The notes under the pieces: generated by a model
What the model was told of the DNA's origin: nothing
Database searches by the model: none
Seen by the model: the letters and a program-made list of their open reading frames with translations, nothing else
Shown: positions 5,413 to 12,836 of the stretch, piece by piece
Layout: every line of letters begins with the position of its first letter
How positions within the stretch are numbered: the first letter of the stretch is position 1
Program-made: the position numbers and the translations under genes
Source of the DNA: an uncultured Muribaculaceae bacterium
GTDB lineage: Bacteria; Bacteroidota; Bacteroidia; Bacteroidales; Muribaculaceae
Length of the DNA stretch: 12,871 bases
Direction of reading: 5' to 3'
NCBI GenBank assembly: GCA_910584735.1
Contig: CAJUBM010000082.1
Coordinates: 1 to 12,871 of the forward strand

Positions 5413-8397
5413 ATGAAGACATTCATCAATTTTCACACAAGGATTGTGACGGCTCTTTTATTCCTGTTGACAGTCCTCCCTTCCTTCGCGCAAATCCAGG
5501 TGTCCGGACTGGTTCTTGACCAGACACGCGAGCCTATAATAGGCGCCACAGTAAGAGTAAAAGGAACGTCTATTGGCACCGCCACAGATATTGACGGTAA
5601 ATTCACACTATCCGTTCCCGACAAGAACGCCACCCTCGCCATAAGCTATGTAGGCTATCTGCCGGCAGAGGTATCGGCAGGCTCCCCCGAACTCTCCTCC
5701 GGCATAGTCCTTAAAGAAAACACTGAGGTTCTTGACGAAGTAGTGGTAATCGGTTACGGTCGCGTTAAAAAATCAGACGCCACCGGTTCGGTTATCGCGG
5801 TAAAGCCTGATGATTTCAATAAGGGTAACCGCACCTCCGTACAGGAGGCCATGGTCGGCAAGATACCCGGCGTGAGCGTTGTCACCGAGTCAGGCGCACC
5901 CGGCTCTGGCGCTACCATACGAATTCGCTCCGGCGCATCGCTTTCGGCATCGAACGACCCTCTGTTCGTTGTTGACGGTGTACCCATCGACAACTCCACA
6001 ATCGAGGGCGCATCTAACCTTATAGGCGGTATCAACCCGGAGGACATAGAGACATTCACCGTCCTGAAAGATGCATCTGCCACGGCAATCTACGGATCAC
6101 GAGCCTCTAACGGTGTGATTGTAATCACCACCAAGAAAGGTAGCGACAACCTTAAGGTAACCTATACCGGCTCTTTCGCCATCTCCCACAAGACAAAATC
6201 CCTGCGAGTACTCGATGCAGACGAGTTCCGTGCTTTCGTACCCACAATCACCGGCGTACCCTCGGATGCGGTCTACGGTACAGCCTCTACCGACTGGCAG
6301 GACGAAATCTACCGCACTGCCTTCGGCACGGAGCAGAACATCTCCGTAGCCGGCAAAGTAAAGGCAATCTCCACACCCTACCGCGTGTCCCTCGGATATA
6401 CCGACCAGAACGGTATTATCCGCAACAACCGTTACCAGCGCTTTACCGCCGGTCTGGGCCTCACCCCGAAACTTCTTGACGACCATCTGAACCTGAACCT
6501 GAACGCCAAGTTCTCATATGAGCACAACAATATGATTGACAACAAGGTTGTTGTCAACGCGCTCCGTTATGACCCCACCCGTCCGGTTATGACCGGCAGT
6601 TCGACCGCATCGACCGATCCTGGCTTAGGCTACTACATATGGATGAACGGCAACAGCCCTATGGCTATCCAGACCGACAACCCCGTGGCACAGCTTGAAC
6701 TGGAAGATCGTCTGAACAAGGTAGTGCGTTCAATCGGTAACGCCCAGATTGACTATAAGATACACGGATTTGAAGATCTCAGTCTGAACCTCAACCTCGG
6801 CTACGACATACTGACATCGAAATATAACCGCGATGTACCCCAGCTTGCCGGAATGATGTACACCGGCAACCAAAAGGACGGCACGGGTCTGGCCTACAAA
6901 TCCACACAGGACAAGAGCAACCTCCTTTTTGACGCATACGCCAACTACCACCACAACTGGGGCGGCAAACACGATTTCTCGGCGATGGCCGGTTACGGAT
7001 GGCAGCATTTCTGGCGCAGATACGATGCCAACACCAACGACCCTGAAGGCAAGGAACTTGCAACCCCGACACACTATAAGACCGAATATTACCTCCTCTC
7101 ATGGTATGGCCGTGTCAACTACTCGTTCCTTGACCGCTACCTGCTCACCGCCACACTACGCGCCGACGCCTCGTCGCGCTTCGCCAAGGACAACCGATGG
7201 GGTTACTTCCCCTCAGTGGCACTGGCCTGGCGAATCATACAGGAGCCGTTCCTTCAGGAACAGAACGTTCTTACCGACCTCAAACTGCGTGTTGGTTACG
7301 GAGAGACAGGCCAGCAGGATATTCTTAACGACTATCCCTGGATGACTACCTACTCGATAAGCTATCCCGAATCGTCCTACCTCTTCGGCGATGAATGGTA
7401 CGAGACCTACCGTCCCAACGGCTATGACAACGACATCAAATGGGAGACTACCCGTACATGGAACTTCGGCCTTGACTTCGGCTTCATCAACAACCGCATT
7501 TTCGGTTCTATCGACTACTACAAACGCCACACCAAGGACCTCCTGAACACCATCAATGTCCCTGCCGGCGTGAACTACGCACCGGTGCTGACAACCAACA
7601 TCGGCTCGATGGACAACCAGGGTGTTGAAGTCGCACTGAACTTCGTGCCCGTCTCAACCCGCGACTGGGAATGGAGCGTAGGTCTGAACTACACATGGCA
7701 GCAGTCAAAAATCACCAAATTGAACGTTATTGACTCGGATAACAACTTCGTGAATACCGGCGCTATATCCGGCACAGGCAAGACAGTACAGGTGTTTATG
7801 GTCGATGAGACCCCTTACACGTTCTACCTTGCAAAACAGGCATACGACGAGGCCGGCAAACCTATTGAAGGACAATACATCCAGCCTGACGGCTCTGTCT
7901 CCTCGACAGAGACAAAATATGCCACCGGCAAGAGCGGCCTCCCCTCGCACCTGCTGGGCTTCAACACCCGTCTGAGCTACAAGAACTGGGATCTGGCCGT
8001 CTCAGGCCACGGCGCTTTCGGCTCATACATCTACAACTATCTGCGAGCCGACCAATACCTGACATCGGCTTATTCCGACCAGGGCAGCTTCTCCAACCTG
8101 CTCAAATCAACAGCAGAAAGCGGCTTTGAGAACCAGCAGCTTTACACCGACTACTGGCTGGAAAAGGGAGATTTCTTCCGCTTTGACAACATTACGCTCG
8201 GCTATACCTTCCCCCGCCTGTGGGACAAGAAATCATCATTGCGTGTAACCCTCGGCGTACAAAACGTTGCCACAATCACATCATATTCCGGCGTAGACCC
8301 GGAAATCTATTCAGGCAACTCTTCCTGCCCGGGTATAGACAAGGACGTATATCCCCGTCCGCGCACATTCACTTTAGGACTTAACCTCAACTTCTAA
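5413..8397 (+). CDS. SusC/RagA-family TonB-dependent outer-membrane transporter
   Basis: This 994-residue protein has a signal peptide (about 1-26, ending in PSFA before Gln27). A carboxypeptidase-D regulatory-like domain follows (about 28-102, with GLVLDQTREPIIGATVRVKG and SYVGYLPAE). Next are the TonB-box-like segment DEVVVIGYG (108-116) and a plug domain (about 118-245, with GKIPGVSVV, IRIRSGAS, DPLFVVDGVPIDN and KDASATAIYGSRASNGVI). The rest is the 22-strand barrel, ending in LNLNF with the terminal Phe typical of barrel insertion. Length is normal for SusC. It should pair with the SusD lipoprotein 24 bases downstream as a lidded importer powered by TonB. The ATG at 5413 starts a good signal peptide; an upstream in-frame TTG (5299) would add 38 unlikely residues and cover the promoter box. 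Substrate unknown. Confidence 0.95.
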   Translation: MKTFINFHTRIVTALLFLLTVLPSFAQIQVSGLVLDQTREPIIGATVRVKGTSIGTATDIDGKFTLSVPDKNATLAISYVGYLPAEVSAGSPELSSGIVLKENTEVLDEVVVIGYGRVKKSDATGSVIAVKPDDFNKGNRTSVQEAMVGKIPGVSVVTESGAPGSGATIRIRSGASLSASNDPLFVVDGVPIDNSTIEGASNLIGGINPEDIETFTVLKDASATAIYGSRASNGVIVITTKKGSDNLKVTYTGSFAISHKTKSLRVLDADEFRAFVPTITGVPSDAVYGTASTDWQDEIYRTAFGTEQNISVAGKVKAISTPYRVSLGYTDQNGIIRNNRYQRFTAGLGLTPKLLDDHLNLNLNAKFSYEHNNMIDNKVVVNALRYDPTRPVMTGSSTASTDPGLGYYIWMNGNSPMAIQTDNPVAQLELEDRLNKVVRSIGNAQIDYKIHGFEDLSLNLNLGYDILTSKYNRDVPQLAGMMYTGNQKDGTGLAYKSTQDKSNLLFDAYANYHHNWGGKHDFSAMAGYGWQHFWRRYDANTNDPEGKELATPTHYKTEYYLLSWYGRVNYSFLDRYLLTATLRADASSRFAKDNRWGYFPSVALAWRIIQEPFLQEQNVLTDLKLRVGYGETGQQDILNDYPWMTTYSISYPESSYLFGDEWYETYRPNGYDNDIKWETTRTWNFGLDFGFINNRIFGSIDYYKRHTKDLLNTINVPAGVNYAPVLTTNIGSMDNQGVEVALNFVPVSTRDWEWSVGLNYTWQQSKITKLNVIDSDNNFVNTGAISGTGKTVQVFMVDETPYTFYLAKQAYDEAGKPIEGQYIQPDGSVSSTETKYATGKSGLPSHLLGFNTRLSYKNWDLAVSGHGAFGSYIYNYLRADQYLTSAYSDQGSFSNLLKSTAESGFENQQLYTDYWLEKGDFFRFDNITLGYTFPRLWDKKSSLRVTLGVQNVATITSYSGVDPEIYSGNSSCPGIDKDVYPRPRTFTLGLNLNF

Positions 8398-8421
8398 CCC
8401 TCTCACACAGCATATAAAACC

Positions 8422-10155
8422 ATGAGAAAATATATCAAACGGATTGCCGGAGCCTTCATTGCCGCAGCAGCGCTGATGACCGTAGCCCCCTCCTGTACGT
8501 CCGACCTTGACACCATGCCGATTGACAACAACCAGCTTGTCAGCCAGCAGGTCTACTCAACCGCCGAAGGCTACATGGGCGTGTTGGCAAAATGCTACGC
8601 CTCCCTCATCCTCACAGGTCAGAAAGGTGGAGATGGCGGCGATGGCGACCTTGAAGGAGCCAACGAAGGATATTCGGGCTATACGCGCCTGCTATTCTAC
8701 GTTCAGGAACTCAGCACCGACAATTTCCTTATGCCCTCCTCGTCCAACGGCCTGCGCCGCTGTCTCAACTGCGACTGGGATGCATCGAACGCCGCTGTAA
8801 TAAAATGGACCTACCAGCGACTATACATGTCTATCGCCTACTGCAACGAGTTCCTGCGCGAATGTACGCCCGACAAACTACGCTCACGCGGACTGTGGGA
8901 CGAACTCGGACAGCATTGCAACGAATACCGCGCCGAGGCCCGTATGATACGCGCATATTGCTACTCGCAGCTTGTCGACATGTTCGGCTCCGTACCCATC
9001 ATCGATGAGACCGTAGGCCCCAAGGACCTGCCTGTGCAGTACTCCCGTAAAGAGGTATTCGAATATGCCGAGAAGGAGCTTCTCTCCATTGCCGGCGAAG
9101 GAGGTTCGTCGGAGGATATTCTGGCCAACCCGAAGGCTGCTCTATACGGCCACATCGACAAGGTGGCAGCCTGGTTCCAACTTGCCCGTCTCTACCTGAA
9201 CGCCGAGACATGGGGATGCGGCAACCGTTACGCCGATGCCTACAAGTTCGCGAAAAAGGTTATAGAATCGCCCTACAAACTTGAAAAGGACTACCGCCAT
9301 ATCTTCCTGGCCGACAACAATCTCTGCACCGAGATTATATGGCCCCTGGTACAGGACGGCAAGAAAGCCCAAAGCTCGGCCGGAACGAACTTCTATGTGA
9401 AAGCCTTCGTCAACGGCCCGATGGACGAACTCTACCAGACCGGTGTAGGCTCGAAAGGCTGGGGCAACGTACGCTCCAAGACCACCCTCGTGGATGCCTT
9501 CGACCCTGCCGATGTGCAGTTCGACATCAACGATACATGGGGCAACAACAAGGCCGACAAACGCGCCTCCTTCATGACCGCACTCCCCAACCAGGTAAAG
9601 GAGACATGGGACGAGAACAACAACATGACCTCTACCTACACCCGTGGATACGGATATATCAAATGGCGCAACGTCACCCGCCAGGATGAAATCTGCGCCT
9701 CCGGCGACACCTATACATCCATTGACTTCCCGCTGATGCGCACCGGCGATGCCTACCTGATGGCTGCCGAGGCCATACTTCGCGGAGGAGGCGGCAACCA
9801 GGCCGAAGCCCTATCTCTGGTAAACGAGATACGCCAACGCGCCTACATGAGCGATGATTACGCACAGCCCGGCATACGCAGCGATGTCTCCGGCAAAATA
9901 TCACAGTCGGAACTCTCACTTGACTTCATCCTTGACGAGCGCCAGCGCGAGCTTGCATCGGAAGGCGTACGCCGCACCGACCTCATCCGTTTCGGCAAAT
10001 GGGCCAAAGGCAACAACTGGGACTGGAAAGGTGGTGAACGCCTCGGCACCGATGTGGCAGACTACCTATCGGTCTTCCCCATCCCGGAGGACGAGCTTTC
10101 CAACAACCCCACCCTGAAACAGAACGACGGCTACGCTCGCACAACAGCGAAATAA
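8422..10155 (+). CDS. SusD/RagB-family ligand-binding lipoprotein
   Basis: This 577-residue surface lipoprotein has a signal peptide and lipobox (APSC, Cys25). The helical SusD fold follows, with TPR-type helices and C-terminal signatures EIRQRAYM, LDFILDERQRELASEGVRRTD and LIRFGKW. The segment LTGQKGGDGGDGDLEG through ELSTDNF (about 64-102) and the tail NNWDWKGG...YLSVFPIPEDEL...NDGYA resemble starch SusD of Bacteroides thetaiotaomicron. The Trp-rich binding segment of that protein (around W96-W98) is here FLMPSSSNG, so starch is doubtful as ligand; this comparison is from memory. It begins 24 bases after susC and should be co-transcribed. It would act as the lid of the SusC barrel on the cell surface. 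Confidence 0.95.
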   Translation: MRKYIKRIAGAFIAAAALMTVAPSCTSDLDTMPIDNNQLVSQQVYSTAEGYMGVLAKCYASLILTGQKGGDGGDGDLEGANEGYSGYTRLLFYVQELSTDNFLMPSSSNGLRRCLNCDWDASNAAVIKWTYQRLYMSIAYCNEFLRECTPDKLRSRGLWDELGQHCNEYRAEARMIRAYCYSQLVDMFGSVPIIDETVGPKDLPVQYSRKEVFEYAEKELLSIAGEGGSSEDILANPKAALYGHIDKVAAWFQLARLYLNAETWGCGNRYADAYKFAKKVIESPYKLEKDYRHIFLADNNLCTEIIWPLVQDGKKAQSSAGTNFYVKAFVNGPMDELYQTGVGSKGWGNVRSKTTLVDAFDPADVQFDINDTWGNNKADKRASFMTALPNQVKETWDENNNMTSTYTRGYGYIKWRNVTRQDEICASGDTYTSIDFPLMRTGDAYLMAAEAILRGGGGNQAEALSLVNEIRQRAYMSDDYAQPGIRSDVSGKISQSELSLDFILDERQRELASEGVRRTDLIRFGKWAKGNNWDWKGGERLGTDVADYLSVFPIPEDELSNNPTLKQNDGYARTTAK

Positions 10156-10200
10156 GCCTATACCTCCCCCTCAGAAAGGGGAACCATACATAAAATAGGC
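10156..10200 (+). terminator. Possible weak terminator or attenuator after susD
   Basis: GCCTAT (10156-10161) pairs with ATAGGC (10195-10200), and within it CCCC pairs with GGGG around CTCAGAAA. This nested hairpin directly follows the susD stop. There is no U-run after it, so efficient intrinsic termination is doubtful and partial read-through into the phosphatase gene is possible. Confidence 0.35.
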
Positions 10201-10250
10201 ACATGGTGAAATCCGGTCATTCTCACGAAATCACCCGCCTATAAAATAAA

Positions 10251-10401
10251 GATAGGGAATATTCCGTTGATTTAACTGCGGAGCCATAAAAGGAGTGATT
10301 CTTTCAGACCCCGTATTTCCATCCATCAGGCAAGACTCATTGTTTCAAGGCTGCTATAGCCCACCCATTAAAAACTGCGAGTCAACGGAATATTCCCTAT
10401 C
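10251..10401 (+). repeat. Perfect 20-bp inverted repeat with palindromic cores upstream of the phosphatase
   Basis: GATAGGGAATATTCCGTTGA (10251-10270) recurs as its exact reverse complement at 10382-10401, 111 bases apart. Each arm contains the 10-bp palindrome GGAATATTCC (10256-10265 and 10387-10396). Just inside each arm lies AACTGCG in direct orientation (10274-10280 and 10373-10379). The element fills most of the 279-base susD-phosphatase gap and ends 33 bases before the phosphatase ATG. It could be a pair of operator sites, a long RNA stem, or the terminal repeats of a small MITE-like insertion; no target-site duplication is evident. No good TAnnTTTG box was found in this gap. Confidence 0.85.
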
Positions 10402-10434
10402 GATTTTTCTACCCTAACCACAACATACCACACT

Positions 10435-11724
10435 ATGCGCAAACTACTGATTTCCTTATCCTTATTCTGCGGAGTAATGGCATCGTATGCCCAGACCTCG
10501 CTGGATGAGATTAAAGAGAATCCACTAAAAGCCGGAGGCATATATCTGGCATATCCCGTAAGCGAGAGCCTGAACACTCCCGCGCCGAAAGGTTACGAAC
10601 CGTTCTACATCAGCCATTACGGGCGCCACGGCTCACGCTACCTTATCAGCGACCGCGATTACCGTTGGGTAACCGACCTTATGCAGAAAGGAAAAGATGC
10701 GGGCGCCCTCACCCCTCTTGGCGAATCGACGCTCGAACGCCTCAACCGACTATGGCCCGAAGCACAGGGGCGCGGGGGAGACCTGACTCCCCTCGGTGCC
10801 CGCCAGCACAAAGGCATCGCCAAACGCATGTACAAATCCTTCCCCCAGGTTTTCGACAAGGATGCGGAGATGACCGCGCGAAGCACAGTGGTGCTGCGCT
10901 GCGCCCTTTCAATGGTAGCTTTTTGCGAAGGACTGAAAGAGGAAAATCCGGCATTGGAGATTCCAAAAGAGTCCTCCAACCGCTATATGGACTATCTCAA
11001 CTACCACTCCGACGAGTCGAACTACTTCACCCGCGAAAAGGGCGACTGGTATGAGGAGAACCGCAAATTCCATAACGACATGACACGTCCGGGACGCCTT
11101 ATCGAATCGCTATTCTCAGATCCGACATTCGTGCTGCGGAACGTGAACCCCGAAGAACTGATGTGGGGGCTTTATTGGATAGCCGTGGATACGCAGAACA
11201 TGGAAACCCCGGTGGAGTTAATCGACATATTCACCCCCGAGGAGCTTTTCAGCCTTTGGCAGGCCCACAACTATTCATTCTACGTGCGAAACTCAAATCC
11301 TCCCTCGGCCAACGGACTGCTTCTTTCCAATTCCAAGCCACAGCTTAGGAACATGCTTGAAAGCGCACGTCAGAAAATCAACGACAAGAGCCACGGTGCC
11401 GACCTCCGTTTCGGCCATGACGGCAACCTCATCCCCCTGGCCGGGCTGCTGAACCTTCATAACTGCTACGGCTCGGAAGCAGATCCATACAAACTTTACC
11501 AGTCGTACTCCGACTTCAAGATAGCCCCCATGGCCGGAAACATACAGATTGTCTTCTTCCGTCCGAAAGACTTGAAAAAGGCTGCATCTGACGGCTCTGA
11601 CGTCTTGGTGAAATTCATGCTTAATGAGCGCGAAGTAGCCGTTGATGCTCTTGCCACCGATAATTTCCCCTTCTATAAATGGCCCGATGTAGAGGCATAC
11701 TGGGCCTCCCTGCTGGCCTCATAG
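10435..11724 (+). CDS. Secreted histidine acid phosphatase (phytase/MINPP-like superfamily)
   Basis: This 429-residue branch-2 histidine phosphatase has a signal peptide cleaved after ASYA (Gln20 next), so it is periplasmic or outer-surface. The catalytic motif is RHGSRY at 64-69, with His65 as the nucleophile expected to form a phospho-histidine. ARSTVVLRC (148-156) supplies a further phosphate-binding Arg, and HD at 328-329 (FGHDGNLIPL) is the likely proton donor pair. Such enzymes remove phosphate from inositol phosphates, sugar phosphates or other monoesters; MINPP-type enzymes usually have HAE instead of HD. The substrate cannot be read from the sequence. It lies 279 bases after susD in the same direction, and its position suggests it could process a phosphorylated ligand linked to the SusC/D pair. 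A separate promoter is possible given the inverted repeat in the gap. Confidence 0.92.
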   Translation: MRKLLISLSLFCGVMASYAQTSLDEIKENPLKAGGIYLAYPVSESLNTPAPKGYEPFYISHYGRHGSRYLISDRDYRWVTDLMQKGKDAGALTPLGESTLERLNRLWPEAQGRGGDLTPLGARQHKGIAKRMYKSFPQVFDKDAEMTARSTVVLRCALSMVAFCEGLKEENPALEIPKESSNRYMDYLNYHSDESNYFTREKGDWYEENRKFHNDMTRPGRLIESLFSDPTFVLRNVNPEELMWGLYWIAVDTQNMETPVELIDIFTPEELFSLWQAHNYSFYVRNSNPPSANGLLLSNSKPQLRNMLESARQKINDKSHGADLRFGHDGNLIPLAGLLNLHNCYGSEADPYKLYQSYSDFKIAPMAGNIQIVFFRPKDLKKAASDGSDVLVKFMLNEREVAVDALATDNFPFYKWPDVEAYWASLLAS

Positions 11725-11731
11725 CCATTAC

Positions 11732-11814
11732 GGCGCCACAATAGGGTCGCCATTGCCAAGAGTTTTATATAACAGAAGCGGTGTGTCAAAATTCATCTTT
11801 TTTGACACACCGCC
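11732..11814 (+). repeat. Intergenic hairpin repeat, copy 2
   Basis: This complete copy starts with GGCGCCAC (11732-11739), continues with CCATTGCCAAGAG and TTATATAACAGAAG, and ends with the hairpin. It lies 7 bases after the phosphatase stop, with the flank end nearest that gene. This is the opposite arrangement to copies 1 and 3, where the hairpin end is nearest the gene. Confidence 0.85.
11778..11813 (+). terminator. Hairpin, probable terminator of the phosphatase gene
   Basis: A perfect 14-bp stem (11778-11791 with 11800-11813) encloses the loop TTCATCTT. It is followed after a few bases by TCTCTATTTTTTATG, which gives a U-rich tract. It therefore fits an intrinsic terminator better than the other copies do. 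Confidence 0.65.
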
Positions 11815-11872
11815 TCTCTATTTTTTATGTTCCTTTAACCAAAACGGCATATCCCCATCCCGGTTTTATCAC

Positions 11873-11880
11873 TACATTTG
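11873..11880 (+). promoter_or_regulatory. Probable -7 box for the downstream secreted-protein gene
   Basis: TACATTTG matches TAnnTTTG and is identical to the box before the regulator gene. It lies 44 bases upstream of the ATG at 11925. A TTTG at the -33 distance is not evident. It comes after the copy 2 hairpin, so the downstream gene is likely transcribed separately from the phosphatase. Confidence 0.5.
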
Positions 11881-11924
11881 CGCATCCACACATCTATCAT
11901 TCAACATTCATCATTTTCCGCGCT

Positions 11925-12749
11925 ATGAGGATTATATCTGCCATCCTTCTATACCTTATGGCTGTCTGCGTCTCCCACGGCATACACATAAAAGGTATGA
12001 TAACCGACAACAACGGGAAGCCGATCCCATATGCTACGATATCCGTCCCATCCAAACATGTAGGCACCCTTACAGACTCAGCAGGCTATTTCAACTTCAA
12101 ATCTGAGATGGCGCGGCCTTCCGACACCATCGTGTTTTCCTCCATCGGATATGAAACACACGCGATCATGATAGGCGCTCTGTCCTCCGCCAACACAGGG
12201 AATATTTCGATATCCCTCCGAGAGCAACCCATAGCGCTGAACGAAGTAACGGTTATGCCCCCAAAGACGAAGAAGAAAATCTTCGGCCGTACCTCAATGA
12301 AAGGGAAATTCGAACTGCAAATCGGCACGGGACACGCCGAGGGTTGCGGTGTGGGAGTACGCTGTAAGGTCGGAAAAAGAGGATGGATTACAGAGGTAAG
12401 CTGCGGCTGGATCCAACGCCCCGACTGCGTGGAACGCATGAACTTCAGGCTTAACATATATAAAAAGCAGAACGGACAATGGACAAACATAAACGAACGT
12501 TCTGTAATTTTCACCTACGACAAAAGCCTGCTTGACGAGAATGGACGTTTTTCCTACAAACTTCCCGAACCGCTGATGATTACAGGCGATAACATGATAG
12601 AGTTTGAATTTCTTGACCCGATGGGACACCGCAGCATCTATATCAAATCAAACGTACTTACCGGCCACTTCACCTACCATGAATTCGGCAAATGGGAGAC
12701 AATCCCCGTAGGAGGTTCCTTCGCAGTCCACGCCCTCATCGAAAAATAA
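11925..12749 (+). CDS. Secreted protein with carboxypeptidase-regulatory-like domain
   Basis: This 274-residue protein has an N-terminal signal peptide (MRIISAILLYLMAVCVSHG). A carboxypeptidase-D regulatory-like beta-sandwich follows at about 21-100 (IKGMITDNNGKPIPYATISV, TDSAGYFNFK, IVFSSIGYETH). Then comes LNEVTVMP (105-112), resembling the TonB-box linker of SusC proteins. Instead of a plug and barrel, it has a C-terminal domain of about 155 residues that I do not recognise, rich in beta-type sequence and ending GGSFAVHALIEK. It is probably exported to the periplasm or surface. The ATG at 11925 is chosen because it begins a signal peptide and follows a promoter box; an upstream in-frame ATG at 11781 lies inside the copy 2 hairpin. 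A functional link with the SusC/D locus is uncertain. Confidence 0.8.
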   Translation: MRIISAILLYLMAVCVSHGIHIKGMITDNNGKPIPYATISVPSKHVGTLTDSAGYFNFKSEMARPSDTIVFSSIGYETHAIMIGALSSANTGNISISLREQPIALNEVTVMPPKTKKKIFGRTSMKGKFELQIGTGHAEGCGVGVRCKVGKRGWITEVSCGWIQRPDCVERMNFRLNIYKKQNGQWTNINERSVIFTYDKSLLDENGRFSYKLPEPLMITGDNMIEFEFLDPMGHRSIYIKSNVLTGHFTYHEFGKWETIPVGGSFAVHALIEK

Positions 12750-12756
12750 GGGTATG

Positions 12757-12791
12757 GCGATGTGTCAAAATTCATTTTTTTGACACACCGC
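12757..12791 (+). terminator. Hairpin, probable terminator of the secreted-protein gene
   Basis: Arms 12757-12770 and 12778-12791 form a 14-bp stem with one mismatch (A12760 against C12788) around the loop TTCATTT. The downstream sequence TTCTATTATATACCG is only moderately U-rich, as with copy 1. Confidence 0.6.
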
Positions 12792-12836
12792 TTCTATTAT
12801 ATACCGTTTTGGCAATGGTAACTTTATAGTGGCGCC
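12757..12836 (-). repeat. Intergenic hairpin repeat, copy 3 (inverted)
   Basis: Read on the minus strand this begins GGCGCCACTATAAAG, then TTACCATTGCCAAAA, and ends in the hairpin, closely matching copy 1. Its hairpin end is 7 bases after the stop of the secreted-protein gene. Copies 1 and 3 thus face each other across almost the whole window. Confidence 0.85.

Noticed and set aside
6485..6507. Short tandem CTGAAC repeat in susC
   Set aside because: It encodes a beta-strand LNLNLN pattern common in barrel proteins and is too short to be of note.
8610..8670. Glycine/aspartate-rich low-complexity stretch in susD as a possible repeat expansion
   Set aside because: A similar GQKG...DG...DLDG segment is normal for starch-type SusD proteins, so it is family sequence rather than an expansion.
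11781..11924. Upstream ATG extension of the secreted-protein gene by 48 residues
   Set aside because: It begins within the copy 2 hairpin and crosses the promoter box; the ATG at 11925 starts a clear signal peptide.
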